Positions 1 to 10,104 of a stretch of DNA of 64,000 bases are shown piece after piece; position 1 is the first letter of the stretch; the number at the start of each line of letters is the position of its first letter. The notes under the pieces were generated by a model that did not search any database, was not told the origin of the DNA, and saw nothing but the letters and a program-made list of their open reading frames with translations. The position numbers and the translations under genes were made by a program. Origin of the DNA: Scytonema hofmannii PCC 7110 (GTDB lineage Bacteria > Cyanobacteriota > Cyanobacteriia > Cyanobacteriales > Nostocaceae); assembly GCF_000346485.2 (NCBI RefSeq), contig NZ_KQ976354.1:10188341-10252340 (forward strand), given 5' to 3'.

Positions 1-1
1 G

Positions 2-1006
2 GGTACAAAGGAAGATGGTTCTCATGTCAATATGAAGGCTTACGGTGCAAGTCTATTACTGGCTGGTACTTCTGGTGGTGGTAAATCAACTTTGGCAACT
101 GCTATACTAGAGCGCATTGCAGAGCAAAATTATCAATTCTGTATCATTGACCCTGAAGGCGATTACGAAAACTTTGAAGATGCAGTCATTTTGGGTGATG
201 CTAACAGAGCACCAAGAATACAAGAAATTTTAGATCTACTAGAGCAACCGCACCAAAATATAATTATTAACTTACTGGGTATTGCTTTGGCAGATCGTCC
301 CGCATTTTTTGCCGAAGTTTTACCCCAATTGCAAGAATTAAGAGCACGCACTGGTCGTCCTCACTGGATAGTAGCAGATGAAGCCCATCACCTCATGCCT
401 GCTTCTTGGAATCCTGCCTCTCTGACACTGCCTCAAGAGCTTGATTGTATGATGTTTATAACTGTCCATCCCGACCAAGTTGCGCCCGCAGCACTGTCTC
501 TGGTAGACGCCATGATTACTGTAGGTTTGTCACCGGAGAAAAATATCGAGCAATTCTGTTCGGTTGTCGGTCATTGTCCCCCACAACTTGCTCCTCAAAA
601 GCTCGAACCAGGAGAGGCGATCGCATGGTTCCGGGAATCAAAGACCGAACCTTTCCGTTTCCGCATTACCCCTGGAAGTACAGAACGCCGCCGTCATGTC
701 CGCAAGTATGCTCAAGGACAATTGGGAGAAGATAAAAGCTTTTACTTTATAGGACCAGAAGGCAAACTCAATCTCCGCGCTCAAAACTTAATTTTGTTCA
801 CCCAAATTGCTGAAGGAGTCGATGATGAAACTTGGTTGTACCACCTCCACGAGGGAGATTATTCCCGTTGGTTCCAAGAAGCGATTAAGGATGACTCTTT
901 AGCAGAGGAAGCTGAAAAGATAGAGAAAAGTGCTAACGGTTCAGCAAGTGAAAGCCGTGCCGCCATCAAAGCAGCAATTGAACAGCGTTATACTCTACCA
1001 GCATAA
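2..1006 (+). CDS. Partial P-loop ATPase, HerA/DUF87-like (5' end outside window)
   Basis: The reading frame is open to the window edge (codons from base 2), so the ATG at 32 is probably internal and the gene begins upstream. Numbering from that ATG, a Walker A motif GTSGGGKST lies at residues 12-20 and a Walker B WIVADEAHH near 112-120, the order expected of FtsK/HerA-type (DUF87) ATPases. The rest is soluble and has no membrane segment. From memory, some cyanobacterial relatives carry an N-terminal HAD-type phosphatase domain; that part cannot be seen here. The substrate is unknown. It is followed by an unrelated cytochrome c biogenesis pair on the same strand after 121 bases. The ATPase call is firm, the role is not. 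Confidence 0.75.
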   Translation, partial: GTKEDGSHVNMKAYGASLLLAGTSGGGKSTLATAILERIAEQNYQFCIIDPEGDYENFEDAVILGDANRAPRIQEILDLLEQPHQNIIINLLGIALADRPAFFAEVLPQLQELRARTGRPHWIVADEAHHLMPASWNPASLTLPQELDCMMFITVHPDQVAPAALSLVDAMITVGLSPEKNIEQFCSVVGHCPPQLAPQKLEPGEAIAWFRESKTEPFRFRITPGSTERRRHVRKYAQGQLGEDKSFYFIGPEGKLNLRAQNLILFTQIAEGVDDETWLYHLHEGDYSRWFQEAIKDDSLAEEAEKIEKSANGSASESRAAIKAAIEQRYTLPA

Positions 1007-1127
1007 AATAAGACGTACCACTAAGTCAAGAAAAATTTGCCCCTAATCCTACTCTTAACCCCTTTCATACAGTTCAAAGTAAGCTAAAATGCAAGCAGAA
1101 TAAGCGTTTCTTCCTTTTAACAGCCTC

Positions 1128-1865
1128 ATGCTTGAAATCCTGCAAACCCGACTGTATGAACTAGAACAATTTGCGAATGCCCTGGTATCCAATCAACTGA
1201 CTCATTTAACTTGGATAAGTGTAGGTATTATTTTTATCGCAGGATTGCTCACCAGTTTGACTCCCTGTATGCTTTCCATGCTGCCAATTACCATTGCCTA
1301 CATTGGTGGTTATGAAGCAAAAAGCCGTTGGCAAGGTGTTGTCCAGTCAACTTGGTTTGCTTTGGGATTGGCAACCACGCTAGCTGGACTAGGCATTATA
1401 GCAGCTTTCGTGGGTAAAGTTTACGGTCAAGTAGGTCTTGGCTTACCAATTATTGTTAGTATTATTGCCATTCTCATGGGGTTAAACTTACTTGAAGCGT
1501 TACCCCTGCAATTACCTTCTTTTGGCGGTACAGAGTGGATTTCTCAAGAATTACCCCAAGGAGTGCGAGCATATTTCATCGGTCTCAGTTTTGGTGTTGT
1601 GGCTTCTCCTTGCAGTACTCCTGTTTTAGCGAGCCTGCTGGGTTGGGTTGCTCAAACACAAGATTTAGTTCTGGGTGCTGTTTTGCTCCTTTGCTATACA
1701 GCAGGTTATGTTGTTCCCCTGATTTTGGCTGGTACTTTTACAGCTTCTATAAAGAAATTACTAGAGTTACGCCGTTGGTCTAGTTGGATTAATCCAGTCA
1801 GTGGTGCTTTGTTGGTAGGATTTGGCGTATTTTCCTTAATGTCTCGGCTTCCAGTATTACAGTGA
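1128..1865 (+). CDS. ccdA: Cytochrome c biogenesis protein CcdA (thiol-reductant transporter)
   Basis: A 245-residue polytopic membrane protein with about six hydrophobic segments. Two cysteine-proline motifs, LTPCMLSMLP near residue 47 and ASPCSTPVL near residue 165, match the redox pair of CcdA/DsbD-type transporters. In cyanobacteria CcdA passes electrons across the thylakoid or plasma membrane to keep apocytochrome c cysteines reduced before haem attachment (System II). Its partner ccs1/resB follows 66 bases downstream on the same strand, so they are probably co-transcribed. The stop codon TGA is the first unit of a CCAGTGA repeat array that fills the gap. Confidence 0.93.
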   Translation: MLEILQTRLYELEQFANALVSNQLTHLTWISVGIIFIAGLLTSLTPCMLSMLPITIAYIGGYEAKSRWQGVVQSTWFALGLATTLAGLGIIAAFVGKVYGQVGLGLPIIVSIIAILMGLNLLEALPLQLPSFGGTEWISQELPQGVRAYFIGLSFGVVASPCSTPVLASLLGWVAQTQDLVLGAVLLLCYTAGYVVPLILAGTFTASIKKLLELRRWSSWINPVSGALLVGFGVFSLMSRLPVLQ

Positions 1866-1892
1866 CCAGTGACCAGTGACCAGTGACCAGTG
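1861..1892 (+). repeat. CCAGTGA heptad array
   Basis: About four and a half tandem copies of the 7-bp unit CCAGTGA. The array begins inside the last codons of ccdA and supplies its stop codon. The same unit recurs, in either orientation, at 10842, 12268, 31505, 32561, 38211, 47325, 47451 and 50190. Confidence 0.9.
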
Positions 1893-1931
1893 AGCGGTGA
1901 GCTTTTATAGAGAAATTTACACATAATTCCA

Positions 1932-3341
1932 ATGACTATAGAAAATCCAGTTTCTGACAAAATATCTATATGGACAGCACTAGGACGTCTGCTGCGACAA
2001 GAGTTTTTACCAGTTCTGACAGATTTGCGCTTGGCAATTTTGATGTTTCTTGCGATCGCACTCTTTAGCGTCAGTGGTACTGTTATAGAGCAAGGTCAAT
2101 CGGTAGCATACTATCAATCCAACTACCCAGAACACCCAGCCCTCTTTGGTTTTCTTTCATGGAAAGTCATCCTCATTTTGGGCTTAGACCATGTTTATCG
2201 AACTTGGTGGTTTTTGGCATTACTCATCTTTTTTGGCACTAGCTTAACAGCCTGTACCTTTACTCGTCAGTTACCAGCCTTAAAAACTGCCCAGAAATGG
2301 AAATATTACGAAGAACCCCGTCAATTTCAAAAGCTAGCTTTAAGTGCAGAATTTGATAATGTAGAAACCAGAAGTGCTACGACCCTACAAACTCTATTGC
2401 AAAAGCGGGGCTACAAAGTTTTTCAAGAAAAAGAGAATACTCTCTACGCCCGCAAAGGAATTATTGGACGCATTGGACCAATTGTAGTTCATATTGGAAT
2501 TGTTATGACTCTCCTGGGTGGTATTTGGGGGGCTATGACTGGCTTTGTTGCTCAAGAAATGGTAGCTAGCGGCGATACATTTCAAGTGAAAAACATTATC
2601 GATGCTGGACCTTTTGCAGTAGGGCGAGTTCCTAAAGATTGGTCTTTGCGCGTCAATCGCTTTTGGATTGACTACACTCCCTCTGGCGGTATCGACCAGT
2701 TTTACTCAGATATGTCTGTTTTAGACAATCAAGAACAAGAAGTTGACCGCAAGACAATTTTTGTTAACAGTCCTCTGCGCTATCATGGCGTCACCTTCTA
2801 CCAAACCGACTGGGGAATTTCTGCCATTCGAGTCAAAATCAACAACAGCCCGATCTTTCAAATCCCCATGGCTCCACTCAATACTAACGGTCAAGGAAAG
2901 ATTTGGGGAACGTGGATTCCTACCAAACCAGATTTAAGTGCAGGTGTATCCTTACTGGCAAAGGACTTGCAAGGAATGGTGCTTCTTTACGATGCAAGTG
3001 GTAAGCTGATTGATACAGTTCGCGCCGGAATGGCTACCCAAGTGAACGGTGTCAGCTTAAAGATACTAGATATTGTTGGCAGCACCGGTTTACAAATTAA
3101 AGCCGATCCGGGAATACCTATTGTTTATGGTGGATTCGGCTTACTCATGCTAGGTGTCGTCATGAGTTACTTCTCCCACTCTCAAATTTGGGCATTACAA
3201 AAAGATGGTCGCTTGTATGTAGGCGGTAAGACCAATCGCGCCCAAGTCACTTTTGAACGGGAAATGCTGGAAATCTTGGATACTTTGAGTTCACCCCACC
3301 CTAACCCAGACCTTGGAAAGGTTCGGGAACCGGAAAGCTAA
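1932..3341 (+). CDS. ccs1: Cytochrome c biogenesis protein Ccs1/ResB
   Basis: A 469-residue ResB-family protein. Hydrophobic segments lie near residues 35-55, 75-105 and 180-205 and one more near 400-420, with a large loop between the last two, the arrangement of Ccs1. In System II, Ccs1 with CcsA moves haem across the membrane and attaches it to apocytochromes such as cytochrome f and c6. CcsA is not in this window. Length is normal for cyanobacterial homologues. The gene follows ccdA, its usual functional partner. The charged C-terminal tail ends just before a G-rich hairpin region that may act in termination. Confidence 0.93.
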   Translation: MTIENPVSDKISIWTALGRLLRQEFLPVLTDLRLAILMFLAIALFSVSGTVIEQGQSVAYYQSNYPEHPALFGFLSWKVILILGLDHVYRTWWFLALLIFFGTSLTACTFTRQLPALKTAQKWKYYEEPRQFQKLALSAEFDNVETRSATTLQTLLQKRGYKVFQEKENTLYARKGIIGRIGPIVVHIGIVMTLLGGIWGAMTGFVAQEMVASGDTFQVKNIIDAGPFAVGRVPKDWSLRVNRFWIDYTPSGGIDQFYSDMSVLDNQEQEVDRKTIFVNSPLRYHGVTFYQTDWGISAIRVKINNSPIFQIPMAPLNTNGQGKIWGTWIPTKPDLSAGVSLLAKDLQGMVLLYDASGKLIDTVRAGMATQVNGVSLKILDIVGSTGLQIKADPGIPIVYGGFGLLMLGVVMSYFSHSQIWALQKDGRLYVGGKTNRAQVTFEREMLEILDTLSSPHPNPDLGKVREPES

Positions 3342-3862
3342 TTTCCCCCTTTTTCAAGTGGGGACTAAGGGGGGTAAGCTATTACAGACTGGTGTGTACA
3401 CCGTAGCTCCTCAAAGGAAAGGGAGCTGGGAGGGAGAGGTTTGTCGAACTCAGGTTATGTCCGGTTCCTTCCACTTCGGTTTTCCGCCACGACCTGGTAA
3501 TTCCCAAAGACTTTCTAGACCAAGTTTTTGCCATTTATGTAAAACTTCGTTAGGTTTTTTCCCACCCACCTACTTACTGGCTGTGAAAAAACTTGGTCAA
3601 TACGGGCTTTCACATGAAGCCAAGCTAAATTATTACTATATTCGCCGTATCCATTATTTTCCTTTATTCTCTTAAAGTTTAATTAGTGTACTTGTTGCGG
3701 AATAGAATACGTATGCGACAGATGGAGTTTTAAAAAAGCCATTATTCGCCTCCTTGGCACAACAAATAGCTCAGTTGTGTTATACCGCAACAAGTCTCGT
3801 AGATTGAAGTCTTTTTTGCATCATGAAAGTACTTAAGAGCTAATTCTGAAGAGGCTGCTGAA
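3342..3862. other. Non-coding gap between ccs1 and the S8 protease
   Basis: There is no convincing gene. The first 40 bases contain complementary C-rich and G-rich runs (ccccctttttcaagtgggg and following), a possible terminator of ccs1. A reading frame of about 120 codons crosses this stretch, but its composition is atypical and no family is recognisable. The AT-rich last 150 bases probably hold the promoter of the protease gene. Confidence 0.5.
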
Positions 3863-5095
3863 ATGACTATATATATCATCCAACCCCGTTCCAATCCTGC
3901 CAGTTCGCTAGATTTGATTTCAACAAAATTTACAGCACCTTGCCGACAAAAGCAAGTTAGGGAGGTCATTAATCTCTGGCAAGAAGACGTTACTTACCAA
4001 AAACTCCAAAACTGGCTTTTGGATGCTCAAAAAGAAGGAACTGTTCGCGCTGTCAGCAACCTTAGCAATCCTGGAATCACAGGTACTGTTATTGCTGATC
4101 TTTCGGATGAAGCAGTTATTCAAATTCAGGAAGACCTACCTGACATAGCTATCCTCAAAGATGAGCCAATTGAGTTAATTCAGCCTAACAGAAACATTGC
4201 ATCCTTGAAAGACAAAGTAACTGAAACAGATTTATGGCACCTAGCGGCTATTGGATTGACGAAAGCAAGGCAAAAAGGATGTGACTTTACTGGGAAAGGT
4301 ATCACTGTAGCAGTTTTAGACACAGGTATTGATGGCAGACATCCTGAATTATCTAGAAAAATTATAAGTTCATACAATTTGGATGCCAAACAGTTTGAAA
4401 TCTTTGGAGATGCTGAGTTGCTCGATCAAGATGAGGATACTGAAGGACATGGCACTCATGTAGCAGGGTTAATCTGTGGTAATGAAGTTGGCATTGCTCC
4501 AGAAGTAGGAATCATTAATGGCATCATGCTGCCTCAAGGAATTGGCTCTCTATTTAGCTTTGTTGTGGGAATGCGATGGATCAGCACCCGTTCTGATGTA
4601 GATATCGTGAATATTTCAGCAGGTGAACTTAGGGGAGGTCTGGAACTCTTAGATCTTTATGCAGAGACTCTTTTAGCTGTGGGGATTTTACCTGTATGTG
4701 CAGTAGGTAATGAGGGGCGCAACCGCACTCGTAGTCCTGGTAATTGTCGCAGTGTCATTTCAGTAGGAGCAACAACTCAATCTGGGAAAGTCGCGCCTTT
4801 CAGCAGTAGTGGAACTATTGTTCTAGATCATCATCAGTACACTGTACCACTCTTAGTTGCCCCTGGGTCTGCTGTTTACTCCTCTACTGTAGGAGGGCAC
4901 TACGAAGCTTGGGATGGCACCTCAATGGCAACGCCCATTGTTTCTGGAATAGCAGCTCTCATATTACAGGAATATCCCAATATTACAGTAATGGAATTAA
5001 CAGAAGCACTGCTGGAGAGGTGTACTCCTTTACCTGGTCAACTTGCAGAACGGCAGGGAGCGGGAATCATCAAAGTGGAACCACCAGCGCGATAA
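3863..5095 (+). CDS. S8 family (subtilisin-like) serine protease
   Basis: A 410-residue protease with the complete subtilase triad: Asp153 in AVLDTGIDG, His196 in GHGTHVAGL and Ser354 in GTSMATP, plus the oxyanion Asn283 in AVGNEG. No signal peptide is visible, so it is probably cytoplasmic. Residues 1-115 precede the catalytic domain and include a beta-alpha-beta stretch (about 70-110) that resembles an inhibitor-I9-type prodomain. A GAGG ribosome-binding sequence sits upstream of the ATG. The next gene, 165 bases downstream on the same strand, is a NACHT ATPase. Proteases paired with STAND/NACHT ATPases are typical of bacterial conflict systems, so this is inferred to be the effector of that module. 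A general housekeeping protease is the alternative. Confidence 0.88.
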   Translation: MTIYIIQPRSNPASSLDLISTKFTAPCRQKQVREVINLWQEDVTYQKLQNWLLDAQKEGTVRAVSNLSNPGITGTVIADLSDEAVIQIQEDLPDIAILKDEPIELIQPNRNIASLKDKVTETDLWHLAAIGLTKARQKGCDFTGKGITVAVLDTGIDGRHPELSRKIISSYNLDAKQFEIFGDAELLDQDEDTEGHGTHVAGLICGNEVGIAPEVGIINGIMLPQGIGSLFSFVVGMRWISTRSDVDIVNISAGELRGGLELLDLYAETLLAVGILPVCAVGNEGRNRTRSPGNCRSVISVGATTQSGKVAPFSSSGTIVLDHHQYTVPLLVAPGSAVYSSTVGGHYEAWDGTSMATPIVSGIAALILQEYPNITVMELTEALLERCTPLPGQLAERQGAGIIKVEPPAR

Positions 5096-5260
5096 ACGGT
5101 ATTTGCTAGTCTATATATTATTCAGTTTGAATTTTACAATCGAAAATAGTTATAAAGAGTTTATCATGAATTAAAGAACCGAAATCTATGGGCTGCTGAG
5201 TTTAGTACATTTCCTGTGAAGTTTATGTATTGCTCTTGACGATGTTTGGAGGGTTTCGCG

Positions 5261-8200
5261 ATGGATCTCAATGAAACGCAATTTTCCAAGGCTGATCCAC
5301 TATTACAAGAAGCGCTTATCCAAGCAAGTGATGATGAAGTCATTCGGTCAATTTTTGTTTTGGAGACAGGAGATATTAGGACTGAACCGATTTTGTCTCC
5401 TAGTCAATTTCCTTCACGTCAAGCTTATCGGGAAGCACTGATTGCACAGCGAAAGACTCAGATGGCAGAGACATTGGGTGGAACAATGAAAGAGATCCGT
5501 TCCCTATCTCTCAAAACAGCAGGAGATACGATTAGTCCGATCCTAATAGTAGAAGGTTCAGCTCGTCAAACAATATTAGCTCTGGAACTGCCAGGTGTCC
5601 GTAGTGCTACTTTGGAGCAATTAGTTGGTTCACCTGAAACTCTTCCTGCTGAACAAGTTGATGCTATTTCCAGCTTCTATTTCTACATCTTTAGTAAGTA
5701 CTTAGATGAACTTAGGGGAAGTTTAGATAAAAAAAATCAAGAACTGAGTAAAACAACCTTACTACTCACAAAACAGAAAGACAGGAAAAGAAAGTTAGAA
5801 GAGCAAATTAAAAATAAGCAACGAGAAAAAGAGTCAGACAAGGAAATTCTAAAGAAACTAGAGGATAACTTAGAAGAGTTAAATCAGGAGATAGCCCAAA
5901 TTACTAGAGAAGTTAATCAGCTTACTCAAGACATAGCTACATTACCCCAGCAAATAGACCGATCTCTCCAAGATAAAAATCGAGCTTCTCAATCCAGGAA
6001 TTTAGTCAATCAAACTATAGAGCAATATATTCTCAGCTACCATAAACGTTATGGCAAAATCAAAATTTTAGGAATGCAAAACTCAGTGAATTTAGAGAGT
6101 CTTTTTACAAGGGTAAGATTTTTGGATCAACCTGGCTTATGGCGGTTAGAATCTGCTGAAAATATGCAAGAGACATTTCGTCAAAGTATGAGAATGGGTT
6201 TTGAAATTAATAATGATATTAGAAAATTAGATGGACTCACAGTTGCCAAGCAGGAACCTCATCTCATGGTACTAGGAGCGCCAGGAGCCGGAAAATCAAC
6301 ATTCTTACGAAAACTTGGCTTAGAAGCATTCAAAGGAAAAAAAGGGATTTTTGAAGCAGAATATTTGCCAATTTTAATTGAACTCAAACGTTTAACCAGT
6401 TCCAAGGACAATCTTGTGCAAATTATTAAAGAGGAATTGAAGTCCTCTCATATTCCTTTGAGTGATGAGTTTGTAACCAAAGCTCTGGAATTAGGAAAAT
6501 TACTGATTTTGCTGGATGGACTCGACGAAATGCCTGCTGAAAATCTGAATCAATCTATTCAGCAATTTCAAGCATTTGTAAATCAATATCCTCACAATCA
6601 TGTCATTATATCTTGCCGTGTAGCAGCCTACCGTCAAGTATTTCAGCAGTTCAAAAATGTTGAAGTCGCTGATTTTGATGAAATACAAATTCAACAGTTT
6701 ATTCGGAATTGGTTCTGTTCAGAAGGTGATCGGCAAGCAAAAACTGCTGAAAGATGTTGGGTTTTGCTAAACCAATCTAGCCATAAATCGACAAAGGAGC
6801 TTGCACGTACTCCTCTGCTCTTAGCATTTATTTGCCTAGTTTATAATGATGCTCAGGATCTCCCTACAAATAGGTCAAGTCTTTACAAGGAGGCGCTCGA
6901 TATTTTGCTAAAGAAATGGTGGTCAGAGAAGCGAGTCAGTCATGAACCTGTGTATCGACATTTGGGAGTTGATCTGGAAGAGGAAATGTTGGCAGAGTTC
7001 GCTTATCAGAGTTTTAAAGCAGATCGGCTGTTTTTCTCAAAACAACAATTAATTCAAGATATCCAAGGTTTTCTCATCCGAAATGAGAACGCACCAAAAG
7101 ACCTAGATGCCGTATCCATACTAGAAGCAATAGCAATTCAACAAGGAATTCTGGTTGAACGAGCGCGAGACGTTTATTCTTTTTCCCATTTAACCCTTCA
7201 GGAATATCTAACAGCCCAATATACTCGCGATCACAATCAGATTGGAACATTAGTTACTGAACACTTATTTGATGAGCGTTGGCGAGAAGTATTCTTGCTT
7301 TTAGCAGGTCTTATAAGGGCAAGGGCGGATGAACTGCTGGTGTTGATGGAGAAAGAGGTGAAGTCGCGAGTTAAGAGATCTAGTAAGCTATCTGCTCTTC
7401 TGCGTTGGGCTGATCGGATGACTGATTCTTCAGAAGGTTCCTATGTGCCAGTTGCTGAAAGATCCGTCGCTATATTTATTGCGCTTGCATTTTCTCGTGC
7501 ATACAACTTTCTCAATCAGAATACTGCTAATAGCGATATTGATATGCAAATAAGTAGCGATTTTGATCGAATGATAGTTTTAGATGAATCTCTTGCTCTT
7601 CGCAGAAATCCTCTTTCCTTCTGGCCTTTAAACATTATTAATAATGTGACACCAGGTCTTAGAGTTCCTTCATCTTTTGAAATCAATTTCAGTCGTGCGA
7701 TCACCCTTTCTCAAGATTTTATCAGTTTGCTTGACCCTAGCCTTGCGATTTATCTAGATCTAAATCTCGATAATACTCGAAAAAAAGCTAATGGTCTGAA
7801 TCTTGATATATCTCATACTTTGAATTTTTCAATAGATCCTATACTTGCTCGTACTAAACCTCTAGATCTTGTACAGGATTTGGAAAAATCGAAAATTTTT
7901 AAGGATGTAAACTTTGCAAAGTTATCAGAAAGTTTACGAGAACTGCTCCAGAATTATTCAGGTAGTAAGCAAACGTATGAGAATTGGCGAAAGTTTCGCT
8001 CTCGTTTGCTTCAGGTTTGGTGTCAAACTTTGCAACTCAGTCCCAATCTAGTCCATTTATCTAAGAAAGAGGTGAAGGAACTAGAAAACTATCTTTATGC
8101 CAATCTGCTAATTGTATTATGTAAACAGGCAGCAGTAAAAGTATCTAAATCAACTTGGAAATTGATCGAGTCCGGAATGTTACGAGCTAACGAAAGATAG
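5261..8200 (+). CDS. NACHT-domain STAND ATPase with N-terminal I9-like region and coiled coil
   Basis: A 979-residue protein. I chose the ATG at 5261 because GGAGGG lies six bases upstream; the in-frame TTG at 5246 overlaps that site. Residues 1-135 resemble a small alpha/beta prodomain-like fold (pattern PILIVEGSAR, then LPGVRSA). Residues about 155-265 are strongly coiled coil, rich in K, E, Q and L. The NACHT core has Walker A GAPGAGKST at 339-347 and the Walker B-type LLDGLDEMP with Asp419, followed by the NACHT winged-helix region and SFSHLTLQEYLTAQY. The C-terminal 300 residues match nothing I recognise and may be the ligand-sensing part. It follows the S8 protease on the same strand. 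By analogy with NLR-like proteins it is inferred to oligomerise on sensing a trigger and to control the protease. Confidence 0.85.
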   Translation: MDLNETQFSKADPLLQEALIQASDDEVIRSIFVLETGDIRTEPILSPSQFPSRQAYREALIAQRKTQMAETLGGTMKEIRSLSLKTAGDTISPILIVEGSARQTILALELPGVRSATLEQLVGSPETLPAEQVDAISSFYFYIFSKYLDELRGSLDKKNQELSKTTLLLTKQKDRKRKLEEQIKNKQREKESDKEILKKLEDNLEELNQEIAQITREVNQLTQDIATLPQQIDRSLQDKNRASQSRNLVNQTIEQYILSYHKRYGKIKILGMQNSVNLESLFTRVRFLDQPGLWRLESAENMQETFRQSMRMGFEINNDIRKLDGLTVAKQEPHLMVLGAPGAGKSTFLRKLGLEAFKGKKGIFEAEYLPILIELKRLTSSKDNLVQIIKEELKSSHIPLSDEFVTKALELGKLLILLDGLDEMPAENLNQSIQQFQAFVNQYPHNHVIISCRVAAYRQVFQQFKNVEVADFDEIQIQQFIRNWFCSEGDRQAKTAERCWVLLNQSSHKSTKELARTPLLLAFICLVYNDAQDLPTNRSSLYKEALDILLKKWWSEKRVSHEPVYRHLGVDLEEEMLAEFAYQSFKADRLFFSKQQLIQDIQGFLIRNENAPKDLDAVSILEAIAIQQGILVERARDVYSFSHLTLQEYLTAQYTRDHNQIGTLVTEHLFDERWREVFLLLAGLIRARADELLVLMEKEVKSRVKRSSKLSALLRWADRMTDSSEGSYVPVAERSVAIFIALAFSRAYNFLNQNTANSDIDMQISSDFDRMIVLDESLALRRNPLSFWPLNIINNVTPGLRVPSSFEINFSRAITLSQDFISLLDPSLAIYLDLNLDNTRKKANGLNLDISHTLNFSIDPILARTKPLDLVQDLEKSKIFKDVNFAKLSESLRELLQNYSGSKQTYENWRKFRSRLLQVWCQTLQLSPNLVHLSKKEVKELENYLYANLLIVLCKQAAVKVSKSTWKLIESGMLRANER

Positions 8201-8705
8201 TTTGCCAGCAACAAGCTAACCACTCGCTTGGAGCGGACTGGTAAGAGATTCTGGTGCATTGTAGCCCACATTCCGCAGGTGAGGTCAGAAAATGGGGTAT
8301 TTTTAAAAATGACGTAAATGCTGCATTTTCTGAGCATGACAGCATCACCATTAGATCTCCCCATCTAATTACGCGTGCAAGTAGCATTGGAACCAAAATG
8401 TACGCTAACGACTGATTCCTGTGATAACGATAAAATTTCTACCTTCTTCAATGCCTCATTCTCACCGAGAATTCAGGCTTTGAGCGGATTTTTCCTGTGA
8501 TAACAATCTTTATCACAGGAATAGATAGAATTTAAGGCTACGCTCAAACTCAATTACAGTAAGCATCTTAGGCTTAGCGTACATTCCTGTTCCATTGCTA
8601 CGAAAGGGCGTAATACCAACTTTTGACTCAAAGTTGGTAACTTACTCCATATTGATGACGCCACTCCACGAGCATTCGTGACAGGTTAAGAAAATGGCAC
8701 ATTTG
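8201..8705. other. Non-coding stretch with two hairpins
   Basis: No gene is seen. A perfect 12-bp inverted repeat (ttcctgtgataa, six-base loop, ttatcacaggaa) lies at about 8490-8520, and another copy of its left arm occurs near 8415-8430. A second hairpin, taccaactttt/aaagttggta, is at about 8613-8639 and could be a terminator. The stretch separates the NACHT gene from insertion-sequence debris and may hold an old element end. Confidence 0.5.
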
Positions 8706-9119
8706 TCAAGAGGGTGCAGGAAAAGGAGACAAATCCAGTTGAGAGACTGGCTTTCGGACACTTTTAACCACACCTAAGTCCTGGTTTTCTTGAGCAGTAA
8801 AGTACTTAACTGGGTCATCTGCCTGACCTTTATCATAAGCAACACTAAAATGGTATAAACCGCGATAAGTCATCTCCAAAGAAATACGGTCAAAAGGCAG
8901 AGATAATTCGTCAGCAATCGCGTCTCCTAAATCAATCAAGACCGCATAAAATAACCAAGTTGCCCACACTTGTAACTTGATTCCATTAATAGAACCAGTC
9001 CATAAATAAGATAAACCTAGTACAGCACGGCTTAAATAAATAGACCAAAATCGTGGGATGATAAACAGTAAGGTAAAAATATTGTTGTCTCTAAGTACAG
9101 AGGGATAGAGGTGTGCCAA
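8706..9119 (-). pseudogene. IS4-family transposase, C-terminal fragment
   Basis: The translated segment SYLWTGSINGIKLQVWATWL and the following residues match the C-terminal third of cyanobacterial IS4-type transposases as I remember them. It ends in the typical DLSPFPAPS tail. The catalytic DDE core is missing and the first 35 residues do not look like transposase, so this is a 5'-truncated relic. It abuts an IS630 fragment head to head at 9113-9119, suggesting one element inserted into, or recombined with, the other. Not expected to be functional. Confidence 0.7.
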
Positions 9120-9640
9120 AATTAACTTTAAGAAGATTAACGATAAGCGATAGCGATCGCTATGAACTTGAACAATTAATCAACCGACACAACACGCCAC
9201 AACAAATAGTATTGAGAGCAAAAATAATCAAGATGGCATCTGACGGTCAAAATAATCGGGAAATCGCCAGAGATTTGGATATTAACAGGCATACAGTTAG
9301 TTTATGGCGAAACCGATGGTTGGAGACCGACGGAAAAGAATTATTGACTATTCAAAGATTACAGGATTCTGAGCGTGCTGGCGCACCAGTAAAATTTAGT
9401 ATGGAACAAGTAGTTGAATTATTAGCGAAAAGCTTGTTCACCACCATCCGATTACGGACGACCAATAAGTCATTGGACACCAAGAGAACTAGCGGATGAA
9501 ATTATAAAACTTGGCATCATCGAAAGCATATCAATACGACACGTTGGAAGATTATTAGAAGAAGCCCAATTAAAGCCACACCAAAGCCGATATTGGCTGA
9601 CTCCCCCCCCCAGATCAGGAATTTGATTCAAAAGTTGAAG
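9113..9640 (+). pseudogene. IS630-family transposase, frameshifted N-terminal part
   Basis: The first 105 codons encode the helix-turn-helix start of an IS630-type transposase (NREIARDLDINRHTVSLWRN). The frame then breaks near 9430-9450. The correct continuation runs in another frame (SHWTPRELADEIIKLGI, then RHVGRLLEEAQLKPHQSRYW). A second break lies in a run of nine C at 9603-9611, where eight would keep the frame open to the residues PDQEFDSKVED. Nothing of the catalytic domain follows. This is a relic with at least two frameshifts. Confidence 0.72.
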
Positions 9641-10104
9641 ATATTACTGGCTTATACATCCTCCATTCCGCACCCCAACTGTCACAAACGGTAATTACTG
9701 AAAAAAATCTCTAAAAAAAGAGTAAAATTATACTGTTTTTCTAAGAAAAACAGATGAGAAAGCGTCAAAACTCGGATCTAAGACATACTCGCTATTCTCA
9801 ATTATTAGCAATAAGACGGGAACAGATTTTCTGTGGTAATTGATAGATAAATTCCTATAGTTACTTATTCTGTATAGACATCTCTTCGACATTTAACATA
9901 ACAACAGAGTTCCCCAGAACAATTCTGTCTCAATTTTTCTATATTTCTTTTGGGAAATCTTAAAATTTTCTATTTCTTTTATTTTCGTGGCTCAAGCTTG
10001 AGACGCATTTCCTCTTCGCTCTTTGCACGGGAATGTGCCTCTAAATTCTCTTGTCAGTCTATTGCTATTAATTCTCAACTGTTTGATTGTTACCTACTCT
10101 TTTT
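9641..10104. other. Non-coding decayed region
   Basis: No gene is recognisable. One hairpin (ctgtttttctaagaaaaacag, about 9732-9752) could be a terminator or an element end. The rest is AT-rich, without open frames of note, and continues the insertion-sequence debris to its left. Confidence 0.4.

Noticed and set aside
3313-3675. 120-codon open frame after ccs1
   Set aside because: It overlaps the end of ccs1, has poor composition and no recognisable domain; treated as non-coding.
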